A stretch of 64,000 nt of DNA from Conus ventricosus (Eukaryota; Mollusca; Gastropoda; Neogastropoda; Conidae), in NCBI GenBank assembly GCA_018398815.1, contig CM031601.1, positions 11,939,711 to 12,003,710 of the forward strand. Direction: 5' to 3'. Position 1 is the stretch's first letter; every line of letters begins with the position of its first letter. Both the position numbers and the translations under genes were made by a program. The notes under the pieces are model-generated. The model ran no database searches, was not told the DNA's origin, and was given only the letters and a program-made list of their open reading frames with translations. Positions 11,275 to 23,710 of the stretch are shown here, in pieces.

Positions 11275-12652
11275 TGCGGAAAGTGTTTTTTGCAGTCCGA
11301 GGATAGGACAAGGGGTGGCGACCCCCACCCGGGAAGAAGAAGTTCCCTTTGGCACTGGCTATTCACTGGGGTCTCCCCGTGGGCCTGAAAGGAAGGGGAA
11401 GTGTCAGGTGACCGTCACGGGTAGGTGACCGTCAGCCCGCCAGCAGAGTACAGGACCCTTCAGTCGTCCCTGTTTGAGGAATGAAAGGAAGGCTGCGGCC
11501 ATCGGGGTTGGCCCCTTTTTGTCTATAGAGGGTAGAAATACTTGAAAAACATCAGTCATGGCTGAAGAGAGGGCCGGCTGTTAGTTCAATGGGTCTTGGG
11601 GGGTCGAAAAAAGAGTTTGAATAGGAGGTTTTGCTTAACCAGGTGCCCCAAATTTTTTGGCGTAGCAGCTTGGTTGTGTGTGTGTAGGTGACTAGTGTCC
11701 ATTTGGGGGAATAAAAATAATTGGGATTTATTGGTACAAATCGTTGATGTTTGTGCCAGGATTCCCTTTGGGTTTACCCCGTTAAACTCGGGTTTTCCTT
11801 TTTTTGAGAACAAAATAATGCTTTTGGGAAAACCCGGAAAATGTGGGACTCCTTAAGGGGAAAATGAACCGCCCGTCTTGTGAGGGGGTCAAGAAAAACG
11901 CGTGAAGCAAGGGTTTGCTGCGCCTGTTTCTCCTGGGGGGGGACGTTAGACAGGGAGGGTTTCTGTAGCCCCGGAGCCCACACGAAAGAATTGTCTCCCC
12001 TGTGGGACGGGCGACAGCAAAACGTGCAACCGTGGAGCCTAGACAGGGCTTCCGCAAGGTGGGGGTTTGCAGCAGAGAAAACCGTGGGGGAGGCCGACAG
12101 GAGCCCCTTTTGGGAGGGGCGAAGTGGGTGGGGTCCGGGAGACCCCAGTGCGAGGGGCACTCAAGCACTTTTCCGGTCCCCCCAAATGGGGTTTGGCCAA
12201 TCGGAGGACAAACGGTTGGCCGCTTTACTCGTATTTGCACAGTGGATGAAAGAAACTGCGGTCAACCAAGGAACGGGAAAATTATGGACGTTTATTTGCC
12301 TTTTAAAGGGTTTAAATTTTGGGAAAAAATATGGGAAAATTGTCTTTCCGGCTAATAAAAATAACGAAGAACAGGATGCGTTCGAAAAGTCTGTATCGTT
12401 TACATTGTTTATGATACGATGTTTTGTGTAGTGAGGGGGGGGCTCGGAGTCAAATTAATAAAAGTTGATTATTCTTGAAAAATTTTTTGGGTTTTTTGTC
12501 CCTTTGTGCGGGCCCGAGGTGATGAAGAGTGGTGTGCCTATGCAGAGCGCATTTTGGTTGTGAAAGCGTAAATACTTCTGTCTATAACCCCTGCATCCCT
12601 AATATGAAAATCATATTTTAATAACGAGGGGGAGCGTCGGAGACCCGTCACA
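11275..12652 (+). repeat. 3' LTR of the first retrotransposon
   Basis: Right-hand partner of 4289-5654. It starts with TG just after the polypurine tract and ends in CCCGTCACA. An AATAAA-like motif lies near 12455, next to GGGGGGGCTCGGAGT, which is shared with the left copy at 5435. Confidence 0.8.
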
Positions 12653-13850
12653 GTCATTATTTTACAGGATGAAGCATGTCGTAATTGTCATTATTTCAAA
12701 GGTTGAAACATGTCGTAATTGTCATCATTTTACAGGATCAAACATGTCGTAATTGTCATTATTTCAAAGGTTGAAACATGTCGTAATTGTCATTATTTTT
12801 CAGGAAGAAACGTCGTATTTGTCATTATTCTACAGGACGAAACATGTCGTATGTGCCATTATTTTACAGGATGAAACATGTAGAAAGTGTCATTGCTTTA
12901 CAGGATGAAACGTGTCGTAATGTCATTATTTTACAGGATAAAACGTGTCGCAATTGTCTTTTTTTTTTTTTTACAAGATGAAACATGTCGTAATTGTCAT
13001 TATTTTACAGAATGAAACATGTCGTAATTGTCCTTATTTGACAGATGAAACATGTAATTATCATTATTTTAAAGGATGAAACATGTCGTAAGTGTCATTA
13101 TTTTACAGGATGAAACATGTAATTATCATTATTTTACAGGATGAAACATGTCGTAAGTGTCATTCTTTTACAGGATGAAACATGTCGTAAGTGTCATTAT
13201 TTTACAGGATAAAACATGTCGTAAGTGTCATTATTTTACAGAATGAAGCGTATTGTAATTGTCATTAATTTAAAGGATGAAACATATTGTAATTGTCATT
13301 ATTTTACAGGATGAAACATGTCGCAATTGTCATTATTTTACAGGATGAAACATGTCGTAATTGTCATTATTTTGCAGGATGAAACACGTCGTAAGTGCTA
13401 TTAGTTTACAGGATGAAACATGTCCTAAGTGCCATTGGATGAAACATGACGTAAGTGTCATTCTTTTACAAGATGAAACATGTCGTAAGTGTCATTCTTT
13501 TACAAGATGAAACATGTCGTAAGTGTCATTCTTTTACAAGATGAAACATGACGTAAGTGTCATTCTTTTACAAGATGAAACATGTCGTAAGTGTCATTCT
13601 TTTACAAGATGAAACATGTCGTAAGTGTCATTCTTTTACAAGATGAAACATGTAGTAAGTGCCAATATTTTACAGGACGAAACATGTCGTAGTGTCATTT
13701 TTGTTTACAGGATGTAACGTTTTTTTCGTAAGTGCCACATTTTACAAAATGAAACATGATATGCCATCATTTTACTGGAATGCGTATGCCTTTTTCTTAT
13801 GGATGAAAAGGTCGTAAGTGCATTATTTTACAGTGAAACATGCAAGTTAA
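12653..13850. repeat. 34-bp minisatellite, about 35 units
   Basis: Units read TCATTATTTTACAGGATG followed by AAACATGTCGTAAGTG or CGTAATTG. Early units carry GTAATTG and later ones mostly GTAAGTG. Some units from 13440 on have TCTTTTACAAG instead of TATTTTACAGG, so local homogenisation is visible. The array begins at the base after the 3' LTR. Confidence 0.95.
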
Positions 13851-14530
13851 ATAGGAGAAGAGAGAGAGAGAGAGAGAAGGGAGAGAAGGAGAGAGAGAGG
13901 AGAAAAGAAGAGAGAAGAATGAGAAAAGAGGAAAGGGGGGAGAGAGGAGAGAGAGAGAAAAGAGAGAGAGAGAGAGAGAGAAGAACGAACGAACAAAACG
14001 AACAATCTTTTTTAATGAGGGAAAAAGCGGAATAAGCAAACTGGCTTTTTTAACCCGGCCCTAATAAAGGGGAAAATATATAGAAAATGCAATAACAACA
14101 TCGCAAAACTAACTAGAAAAGAAGTAAACAACATTTAAAGCTATAATAAAAAAAGAAACGGTTTTAAACAAAAAACAGAACACAATCAATGCCTGAAAGA
14201 GAAAGAGAGAGAGGGAAGAAAGAGAGAGAGAGAGAGAGAGAAATAGAAGAGAGCGAAGAGAGAGACAGAGACAGACCGACACAGACAGACAGACAGAGAA
14301 AACAGGTTGGGTTGAGGGGAAGGGTCATCATATATAGTTTCATGAAAAAATGGTTATTGGAAGATAGATAAATATATAAAGAAACATTACACAACAATAA
14401 AAATTAGAAACACTTTTCTTAGAAAAAAAAATCATTGAACAGGCACCCCATCCTGTAGGCCAAGACAAAAATTGACACATACAAGCAGCCACCTTTGGAA
14501 CACTAGATAGAGAGAGACATACAGAGAGAG

Positions 14531-14570
<40 letters not shown>

Positions 14571-14700
14571 AAGAGAGAGAGAGAGACAACAGAAAGACAG
14601 ACAGACAGAGAGACAGAGAGAGAGATGGAGAGAGAGAGAGAGGGTAGGCGAGAGAGAGAGAGAGAGTGGGGGGGGGGGGGGTGGGGGGGTTACGCGCATG
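13851..14700. repeat. GA-rich microsatellite clusters
   Basis: GA/GAGAGAAG runs occupy 13858-13985, 14195-14300 and 14512-14668, with ACAG tetramers at the edges and a G run at 14668-14690. The spacers are A-rich and non-coding. Confidence 0.9.
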
Positions 14701-15379
14701 AATTGAAAATTCAGTCATTAGTTTGGTATGAAGTGCCCTTTTAAAGCTGTATAATGCTGCATGAACATCAAGAGAGGTGAAATGCAGTTCCACAAGAAGC
14801 CGCCAATAGTGAAACTGTTTTAAACATATCTATTCTGAGCGGGGTATTACAATTATTAAAATGGCCGATTTTCATAAATCTAATTTTCTCTGTAATTGAA
14901 GTGGAGCACGAACCCGAAAGAATCATAAATCATGAAAAAAGCTTTAATTGAATTAAGCTTCAAGTTTAATGGGAAAATATCCAGATCTGTATAGTCGAGT
15001 AGAGAAATAACGTAACCGGATTTAACAAAACTAATTCAGGGAAACGTCTATAAAACAACAAAGTTTGAGTAAATGTTTACTACTAATCCCAAATTGTTGA
15101 TGCGATAATTATATGGATTCAATATAAGCGTGAAAAAAGATTTTACGTGAATGCAGTCTAGACAATGCTTTATAATCTTGACAGCGGTATATCTTTTTTC
15201 GAAACTGTCCTTGCATAAAGACCGTACAATGTTCAACCATGACAGATTTTATGTCTATAACTACTCTAAGACTTTATGACAGACTGTTCTCGATAGTTAT
15301 ACTATGAATAGAAAGGGTGCGCTCGTATAAGAAAGTTTTGACTTTATTGTCTGTGGTTGTGATCATATGTTGGTTTTGA
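14701..15379. other. AT-rich unassigned stretch
   Basis: No feature can be supported. It may be the 3' part of the minus-strand LINE that begins at 15380. Confidence 0.4.
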
Positions 15380-17330
15380 ACAGGTTTAGACACATATGGT
15401 GTTAATCAGACCATTCGTTAGCTGTTAATACTCTGCTGGTTATAACATAGATACTTTTTTCTGCATTTGCGATCACAACGCATAACAGTAGTGACATCGG
15501 CAACATATCACCAAGCGCTGGGAAAACAGGGAGATCATTAATATATATTGAAAAGTAGGTCCTAGACGGAGCCTTGAAGGAACACGATGTTTGAAGGCAA
15601 AATAGAAGATTGGCGTTAATGAATTGAGACAATTTGTTTTGCTGTCAGCTTAAAAACGAAAGATATTCTAGAGCATTAACTAGATAAACGGTACATTTAA
15701 ACTTTTTTTAGAACAATGTGTGGTCAATTACATCAAAAGCATTTGCAAATCAATAAAAAGGACACAGTCACCTTGTTTTCCATTGAAATTTGTGAGCCTT
15801 TGTCTTCTAGGTTGTCAGTGCTGTGTGACAGGAGTATGTTCTGAAACCAACGGATTAGGGTGAAATAATTATATTTGTACATAATGTTAAGAATGCATCT
15901 TCTTAAGATGATCTCTAAAGATTTGATACCACAGACCGGATAGAAAATGGTCTGAAATATAACAAAGGATCCGAGGTGTCAACCTATTTATAGATGGGTC
16001 TTACCGCTCAGCACTATATGAAAATTAAAGAAATTGGTTTTAGATATACATAAAATGTAGATGTAGGTCAGTGTATGCAAGAAATAACTGGAGCTGCAAG
16101 TTAGATTTGCCCACCGATACCTCTAAGGCCACGAGCCCTGTATCTTCTAGACGGATCAGGGATTATATACAATCAAGGACTGACATAAAGGGATGTCTAC
16201 AGTCTGAGATATGCTTTGAATCACAAAATCGTTAATAATGTAAGATGTTTTGGGCAGAACTATCTGATTTATTGTTGTTTAGGCAATATACAAAAATGGT
16301 CATTAAGTTTCTCGGACACAGGTCTTTCATGTCTGTATTTTTACTGATGTTTTGTTTGGTCACTGATTGATAGCATCAAATTGCTCTCTATTGGTAATAG
16401 AAGAATCACTTCTTGAAAGAACTTTTTTCTTACTGCTCGTTATTAAAAACAAATTAACAAGATTTCTTTGGTTACAAATTCTTTCTCGTTCCCGTAGACA
16501 AAAGTGAGATCTCTTTGGTTCATACGTCCTGTACATCTTTTGATAGCCATGGAACAGAGGCTGCTTCTAACGCTCTTGGTTTTGAAGGTCATGTTTTTAT
16601 CATAAATATTAAAAAATTAGTACCAAACTTCCCAGCTTCCATCAGGATTTGGTAAATTGGTCACTAGAAAAGAGTGAATTGCTCCAAAACAAACACAAAA
16701 TTTATTTTTATCAAAATTTCCTAAGCACTCTTATCTTATAAACGTTAACATTCGTCGAATTTTAAACTCCTTTTTTCGACAAGTGAAACATACTGGGAAA
16801 TGATCACTAAAACCATAACAGCGTGAACACACTTCTGTTATCATGCTTTTTGTCGTGTGTACATTGATCAATTAAGAGTTTTTGGATGGGGTGTTGCCTT
16901 GTGGTTTATCGAATTAATTGAACAAGTTGAAAAGATCATAACAATGAACCCATGTGTTGTTTACTTTGAGCAAATCGAAGTTAAAATCGCCTAACAATTC
17001 AGCTCATCCGAAAGCAAGAAATTATCTTCTAACAGAAGAGTGAAATTTTGTCGGCAAATCCAACTGACATGTTCTGCTGATTGCGGTATATAAACCCAGA
17101 TGATCTGGGCTCACATTTTTAAAATCACTGGATCCCTATGCACTCGATGTATATGATAATTACGAGGTTCAACAGCATTTAAACTTTAATACTATGGTGA
17201 ATGTACACTACCAAAACCCGTCTCTTGGATGTTTAGCAATTCTTGCGGATTATATTATATCCAGAATGAGATTTCAGGGAAGCTAGAATGTTTCTGTAAG
17301 GCGTGATTCGGCAAAGCCAAAAATATGAAA
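15380..17330 (-). mobile_element. Decayed LINE with endonuclease and reverse transcriptase
   Basis: Read on the minus strand, the order is endonuclease then RT. LGDFNFDLLK (16964-16993) is the GDFN motif of apurinic-type endonucleases. SDHFPVCFTCRK (about 16771-16806) is the C-terminal SDHxPV motif with the catalytic His. An RPxSILPVVSKIFE-like block follows near 15925-15965 and FIDL...AFDVIDHT near 15715-15760. A QGSV block adjoins YFSIYINDLPVF (15525-15560). These are the ordered landmarks of a non-LTR ORF2 protein that nicks target DNA and copies its RNA there. Stops and frameshifts interrupt it throughout. No ORF1 or intact 3' tail was found. Confidence 0.8.
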
Positions 17331-18070
17331 TGCCACCAGCAGTTTTGTCAAAACAATATGAAACATCCGATATTTATGATTAAGTGAGTATGTTGAGGAA
17401 TCCCACTCTAAAGCCATCTTTAGACGGCCAAGTTTCTAAAAGTGTCAGGCATCCTTAAGATCGCTAAGCAGACGAAGAAATAGGGGATTACACGAAATAT
17501 AAACGTGGGGAACGAAGAAGGGTAATAGTACAAATGACGAGGGAGGGAGGGGAAAAAAGCCCTAAGCAAACAAACAAAACCCCAAACAAACACAACAACA
17601 CCCCACCGACGAGCTACAACAACATCAAAGAAAACCAGCCAAGGCAGATTAACAACATAATACAACTTATGTATATTCATGGAAAAACGTTGGTCACAAG
17701 CACACAAGTAATGCCTGGTGTTTACAATACTAAGCAACTTATACTTTTTTGAGCCGGTCTACAAATTAACGAGAAAGATATATCACTTCCAAGATCCAGA
17801 AAACGTGAGTGCGTTAACGTGCAACTACAATCATACATTTTCATACCACATAAGCAAACCGTCACAAACCAAAAAATATAAACCAGACATGCCCACACAT
17901 TTATACACAATACACGCGCTATACATCACCAAACAATATGTTAATATTTTCATACGCACATAAGCAAACACTCCATCGCACACTAAAGCAAAGAAAGGCA
18001 TCTCACCTCAAATTCCACCTACAAGAAAAGAAAAAAACCCCAGAAGTATAGTATAACGGAAATCATTTTA
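17331..18070. other. Unassigned A-rich stretch
   Basis: Contains CAAACAAACAAAAC and CACAACAAC runs and short open frames without recognisable content. It may include the 5' part of the minus-strand LINE. Confidence 0.4.
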
Positions 18071-18076
18071 AAAAAA

Positions 18077-18152
<76 letters not shown>
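18077..18152. repeat. Poly(G) run of about 75 bases
   Basis: Only G with a single T at 18120, flanked by A-rich sequence. A stable run of this length is prone to G-quadruplex formation and to sequencing error. Confidence 0.9.
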
Positions 18153-18153
<1 letters not shown>

Positions 18154-19997
18154 AAGAAAAAAAAAAAGGAAAAAAAAGAAAGAAAAAAAGTCATCCTTTA
18201 TTAAAAGAGGATACTGATGAACTCCGTCGCGTACGTACACGTTACACAAACCGAACAAACGCACGCACGCGCACGTGCAAAGCACCCCCCCCCCCACTTC
18301 CCAACACATCCCACACACCGTGCGCGCGCGTGCGCGCTCGAAAAGAACAGAGGCAAAAAGAAAAGTGAGGTAGACAGATACGAACTGTGATCAACTTGTT
18401 ATGTCATTAATAAGGGGACAACCGCTTTGATTCTCAGCAAATTGAAGGCATCACTCAGCAAATTTCCTGCATATGGATGGATTTCTGTCTTCTGCTTGGT
18501 GGTGGGGTGTGACAAGAAAATTGTCCTCACTCTGTTCCCTTGGAACTAGAAGAGTAGATCAACACTGGAGAGAGGGAGGATGATGGAAAACATGGTTGCC
18601 TTGGTTGGCCCGTAGGGATGTTATCACACGTGTAATTGGTATTTCAGCCAAGGATTATTTGAGGAGGCTGTGGCTAAATGAGCGCTATACTTCTGATAGG
18701 TTTGGTCCAACACTCCACCTTGACCAGAGTTTGGGTGCTAGCAGAGGATAGTGTTCAGATGTGACAGGGGAGGGTATCAGGTGTGCATTTGAAAATCACG
18801 TGTTCAGCAACGGTTGGGGGGGGGGGGGGTTGGGCGCATGGGGGGTAAGGCGAATGTCCATAGTTGGATTATTTTGTCCAGTATCTGTTAGATTGAAATA
18901 AGAGGGGTCTACCAGGGTAATTTCCACGTTATAAGTCCTCACTGTTCCAGGGGTGTTTTCTGCAAGTCTGGCAGTACCTCTACATCGGAATGAATTAGAT
19001 TACAGTAAAGACTTTGTCAAGGCAAACGTTTGACAGGTGGTCATAAAAATGGCATGGTACTTTGCACAACTCTGTTTAAGGTTGCGGGTTTGATGTAGGA
19101 TAGATTATTGAAGAATGTTTTTCCTTTTGCGGGCAGTAGGGAACAAAACAAACACGTGCATCGAAATGTTTTTGCGAAGCAGTTTAATGATATCGCTCAA
19201 CGTTCGTAACACAGGACCTGAGGGGCAAGAGTTAAACCACATAATGATAAAGTTCGTTTTTTTCAAGTGTGGGGGTCACAGGTGTGGAAAGAACCAGGTT
19301 TTGGGAGGTCGTTGACAGACATCCAGGGATACTGATTAAAAAAAACAACACTTCTTGTCGAGGGGCCTAGTCTTTTGGGGTTAACGTAACGTAATTTAGA
19401 TCCCAATAATAAACTGTGTTTTGTCAGGATTAGTCATTTGTGACGCGTCTCCAAAGGGGTGGGTTTAGAATAAAATTTGTTTCCTTGAAGAACCTGGAAT
19501 TCTTTGAGATCGATTTCGAACCTGTTTCTGTTATATTGGCATGTCAGATAGACTGCTTAAAATGCTTTGACGTCAGAATGGAAAAATAGATTGTTCTTAA
19601 AACTGTCGGCGACTAAGAGGGAGAGTCCGGGAATTTCTTGGTTGACTCAGGGTGGGAACCATGTTACAGTCATTGGTTTTGGGAAAGGTTTCTGTCACCG
19701 TCATACATCTTTACTCTCTGTCACAAGACACACGTCTTAGTTGACAATGTAAGGATCTTCTGCGTAAATACTGTGCTGACTCGTTACATCTTGGACTTGG
19801 ACCCATCATCTGCGTGCAGACTGCCATACGCTGAGGTGGATTGGTTTAATTTGGGGCGCGTGCACACAGACTCGATTGTAAAGATCCTAATTTGTGTTTT
19901 GATAGAATTGTTTCTCTTTTGTTATTGGTTGTTCGCTGATTGTTAAGGTTGTTACAAGATTTGAAAATCTCAATTGTTTGATACAAGGGGCCGAGTA
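18153..19997. other. Unassigned stretch with possible decayed coding on the minus strand
   Basis: On the minus strand two fairly long open stretches read as ordinary protein. One at about 18830-18995 includes TVRTYNVEITLVDPSYFN. One at about 19115-19245 includes SDIIKLLRKNISMHVFVLF. I do not recognise either. They may belong to a mobile element or to a decayed gene. A G run lies at 18817-18829. Confidence 0.35.
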
Positions 19998-21291
19998 TGT
20001 TCACGAGCCTACGACGATTGACCCATCAGATGGGAATTGTTCATTTGGTTGTTGTCCGTCGTTATTGTCGTATATCCTCCCTTAATGTGGCTTTTGGTGT
20101 TTTCACCTTTGGTGTATTTAACTCAGTTAGTTTACATTCTCTCCTCTCTCTCTCTCTAATTCCCACTGCCCGTCAATCACCTCAGGTTCACGGTGGGCTG
20201 GTATCTTTTCCTTGTACTGGCTGTCTCTATCGGCCTCTCACCTGCTTCCACATCCCCACGTGCCAGGGCCTCGGTGCGGGGACGTATGCTCACTGTGACG
20301 TAAGCGTGGCATGTTGGCCGCCATCCACTCAGCAGGTTTTCTCTTCACACGACGGAAGATTCCTGGGAGCGCCGAGCTCCGTCCCTGTTCTTCGACATGT
20401 CCGTCGAAGGTAACAGTCGTTAGGCGGGCGGTATTGTAGGCAGCTGCATAATATTTGGTGTTTTAATTATGGGTAAGTAAAAAGGAGGATTAGTGAGGAA
20501 TTATGAAGAGGATTGTGTATGATAGGAATTAGGGGGGAAGATGAGGAGAGAGGATAGATAGTTATTATTGTTAGGGTAAAAAGAGGGGGATAAAAAAGTG
20601 AGGTTATGATGGAGGGGTTTTGGGGGTGGTTGTGGGGGGTGGGTAAAGTTGAGGAAGGGGAATTGGGGGGGGGGGATTTTGATGAAATTTTGAGGGTTGG
20701 TGTTTCATAGTGTTAGGTTAAGTCATATATTTTACAGGAAAGTCTATTTTTAGTGTTAAAAGTATGGATAAGGTTTGATTTGGTGAGCGGTAGTCGCCGG
20801 ATGGGAAGTACCGGGGAATGCAGGTTGACTTTCGGGTCCGCTCGTCCCCCTGTCACAGTCGCCGACAGTCTTATTCTTCGGCCACCGCTGTTTGTGTGCA
20901 AGGAGAACAGTTTAATGTCCGACGAGCGTACCATGATTATCGTTGGATCGTGGTGGAAATTTGTGTTTATTTTGAAATTTTGCATAACATGTGGGGATAA
21001 TTGTGCCATTGATTATTATAGTGGCAAAGTGGTGGCAGATGTAAAGCCATGGTTGCTTTATAGGTTCAATTCCTAGAAATGAAAAAGTTAAACGTGAGTG
21101 AGAGAATGATGAAGATAATTCATAGGTGTTTTATAGCCTGTTTAATTTAATGCATCCCTTACCTGCATCGTATAGAGACTTTAACGAACATTCCTGAATT
21201 TGGTTGGTTTGCCGCGTTATGCTCAGGTCTGTGTGAAGCTGATGTTTGTGGTTGTATTTAGTAGACCTCCCCTCGACCATCCTGCGTGACA
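19998..21291 (+). repeat. LTR 1 of the tandem array
   Basis: Starts TGTTCACGAGCCTACGACG and ends CTGCGTGACA. Matches 25060-26380 along its length, for example in GTCGTTATTGTCGTATATCC (20058 and 25119) and in the gag-proximal TAGTAGACCTCCCCTCG. Confidence 0.85.
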
Positions 21292-21296
21292 TTTGT

Positions 21297-21314
21297 TGGG
21301 GGCTCGTCCGGGAT
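21297..21314 (+). other. Primer-binding site, tRNA-Pro type, intact
   Basis: TGGGGGCTCGTCCGGGAT begins five bases after the LTR end. From memory, these 18 bases are the tRNA-Pro primer-binding site known from gammaretroviruses. The match implies priming by host tRNA-Pro. Confidence 0.85.
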
Positions 21315-22039
21315 GTGAAGGGCTCTGACTGTCTCTCTCTCGTTTCGCGGAAACCTGTTGCAGTTTCTGTCTGTTTTGTATATTTAGTCAGTTTGTCGTG
21401 ATGGTTCCGTGGGTGGTTGGCTGGGTTGACTCCTAAGTCGTGTAGGGATCTTGGTGGCCTGAAGGAACATCCGTGTGACAGGGAGTCGAGTGAGGACCAG
21501 GGGAGTCGACCGCGTCCCAGACCGCCTTCCCGCCGGGTCCTCACGCAATTCGGCCGTAAGTCTTTTTTTCCTTCTGTTGCCGCTCATCTTCATTCCTGTT
21601 TTTGTAGTTACCAGTTTTTTTTTTACCGTGATATTGGATATAGGTGGTGTATCGGAGGTTATGTCACTTTTCCTCTCTCACGGATTCCGCTGCAGTTTTT
21701 TTTTTGGTTTTTTTTTCCGGCCAGCCCCCACGCACTGTTCTTGTGCTGTGGACGCGGTGTTGCCAAGTGGGCAGCCCCCCCTCCCGACATAAGTTTTTGT
21801 TTTGTTTTTTTTTTCGTGACCCCACCGCTCTGTTGCTCGTGCTGTTGGGGGGAGTGCGTTTTGCCAGAGGTAGCAGCCGAACTGTCCCCCCCCCCCCCCT
21901 CACACACAACATATACACCTCACCCCTAAAATATCTGTATTTCAAGTGAATTGTCCTTTCCCCTGGATTTGAGAACTCGTAGGAATAATTTGTTGTCAGG
22001 GCAAAGTCCGGCGCTGGTGTAGGGCGACGCTGCGTCAAA
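21315..22039 (+). other. Untranslated leader of internal region 1
   Basis: Contains two related blocks of T runs plus CCGGCCAGCCCCAC...GCACTGTTC...GCGGTGTTGCCA (about 21700-21775 and 21790-21880), so a roughly 100-base unit is repeated. Internal region 2 has the same blocks at 26790-26975. Confidence 0.6.
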
Positions 22040-23425
22040 CAGAGAAGGGTTTTCAAATGTAGTCCCTACTATTAGTACCAGCCTCGACTACAGTGACTTC
22101 TACTATGCCAGGGCTGTAACCCGATAGTCCTCGAGTACTTTCACTCTTCTTCGCTAGGATGATTATTCCTGCTTGAGACCCCCGCCTGCAACTTCCGCTC
22201 GAAGCGTCAAGTATAGCAAGCAACTGTGGGCTTCTTTGAGTCGCAGAAACCAAAGCCCGCTCTTCTCCATGCTTCCCCTCGTAAGGAGTATGCCCCGGGG
22301 GACTTCCTCATGGAAGGTCGAGACCCCAGGACGGTCAGACGGTCATCCGCCGTGCGGAGTGGTGAACCCAGCCCAGGACATCACCTCACCTCCGTCCTGA
22401 TGTTCGGAGCGGCAGCGTAGAAGAGGCTGCTAGGCAGGAAACTCTGCGAAGGGAAGAGCTGCTCAGCGTAGGGAAGAGCTAATTAGGATGGAGCACTGCA
22501 CTGAGAGGAGACTGACAGACCAGAAATTCTGCGTAGGGAAGAGCTATGCTGCCAGAGAGGAGGCTGCCAGACAGGAGGCCCTTCGTAAGGAAGAGGCTGC
22601 AGACAGGACGGCCCACCGTCGGAAGAGCAAGATAGAATGGAAGCTCTGCGGAGGGAAAGGCACCTCTGCTTAGGGAAGAGATGGAACAACTTCTTTTCGC
22701 GGACTCCCCATCTGTTGGTCAGGGGGTTAAACCACAGCAGGTGATAGAGTTCGAGGCCCAAAATTAAAGGCTTCCCAGGATTCAACCTAGTGAGGACATT
22801 GATATGTATTCATAGAGCATTTTGACAAGGGTTCTAAGTTCATACCATTTGTCTGAGGGAACAAAAGGCCATGCACCTATTTCTGGAATTATCTGGAGCT
22901 GCAAGGGAGTGTGTTCTCACTCTAAATGAAGGCGCCGGTCTTATGCAGACATGCAGTTGGCTCTGGCGAATGCGTTTCCACCTTACTCAGAGAGGGGCGA
23001 ACAGAGAAGTTCAGGTCCATGAAGAAGAATAACGACGTGAACCTTCGTGCAGTTTGGAGATAGGCTGCGCAAAACGCTAGGGTACTGCGGTCAGTTGGCT
23101 AAAGCTGAGCTGGAGATCTGATTTCTCATTGAACAGCTCAAACCAATACGTGTCCCCATAGTTGAGGATCCGTATAGCGAACAGCACCTCTCAGGATTTC
23201 GCGGCTGCGATTCATACCGCTGAGGTGTTTGCTGAAGCTCGCAGACTTATGGCATCGCCAGATACGGACAGAAGCCCTCCACAGTATTTAGCGGCAATAA
23301 GTCGCCGACGACTGCTACGGGTCGAACAAGGCATGCAGTTCATCGGGACTCAGCACACCGACTGTGTTTTCTTTGTGTCTCCTGGCCACATTAGGAAAGG
23401 ATTGTCCCTAATGCCGCCGGTAGTC
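22040..23425 (+). pseudogene. gag of internal region 1
   Basis: Parallel to 27079-28560. The N-terminal part begins near 22040, but the start codon is lost relative to copy 2. A central block (22430-22690) encodes Arg/Glu/Ala-rich text such as EEAARQEALRKEEAA, probably a coiled coil. Near 23353-23405 DCVFFVSPGHIRKG reads as a damaged CCHC zinc knuckle in which GHIRK is retained. Frames break repeatedly. Gag would form the particle that packages the element RNA. Confidence 0.65.
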
Positions 23426-23524
23426 ATGGGCTAGTCCTTCCCAGCGTCTCGTGCCTCGGCTAACTGGGCCATCCCAGCTCTAGTGGTACAGAGTGCCCGT
23501 GTTACCTTTCTGTTTTTGGTTGTT

Positions 23525-23710
23525 CTTCAGGTCGAGAGACACATCAGGGATTCGGGAGCATCAACGATCTTGTGGAAAGGATTTGGTTTTCTCCTGAGGC
23601 CGCGGCGGGCGCAGTATTGAATGTGTGCGGGTTGAGGCTGTTTTTAACCTCCACCCTCCTTCTGTACTCATTTCTATCTCCACCCCCTACTTCTGTGGCG
23701 AAGTATGGGC
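23525..23710 (+). pseudogene. Retropepsin-like protease of internal region 1
   Basis: DSGASTI can be read from 23549, with the D-S/T-G-A active site of retroviral-type aspartic proteases. In copy 2 the same place reads DSGASTIFVDKDLF. The frame is lost soon afterwards. It follows the zinc knuckle, as expected for gag-pro order. Confidence 0.65.

Larger units (their letters stand above)
4289..12652 (+). mobile_element. LTR retrotransposon, Ty3/gypsy-like, IN before RT
   Basis: Two direct repeats of about 1.37 kb (4289-5654 and 11275-12652) bracket 5.6 kb of decayed coding sequence. After the left repeat comes a degenerate primer-binding site, and before the right repeat a polypurine tract. 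Between them integrase (about 7815-8860), reverse transcriptase (about 8880-9850) and RNase H (about 9880-10330) can be read in that order on the plus strand. Ty3/gypsy elements normally place integrase last. Integrase before RT inside a gypsy-type element is the arrangement described for Gmr1-like elements of aquatic animals. All domains are cut by many single-base indels, so the copy as written is non-coding. Whether the indels are biological decay or sequencing error cannot be told from one copy. Confidence 0.85.

Noticed and set aside
12653..13850. CRISPR-like array
   Set aside because: The whole unit repeats without unique spacers. It is a minisatellite in an animal genome.
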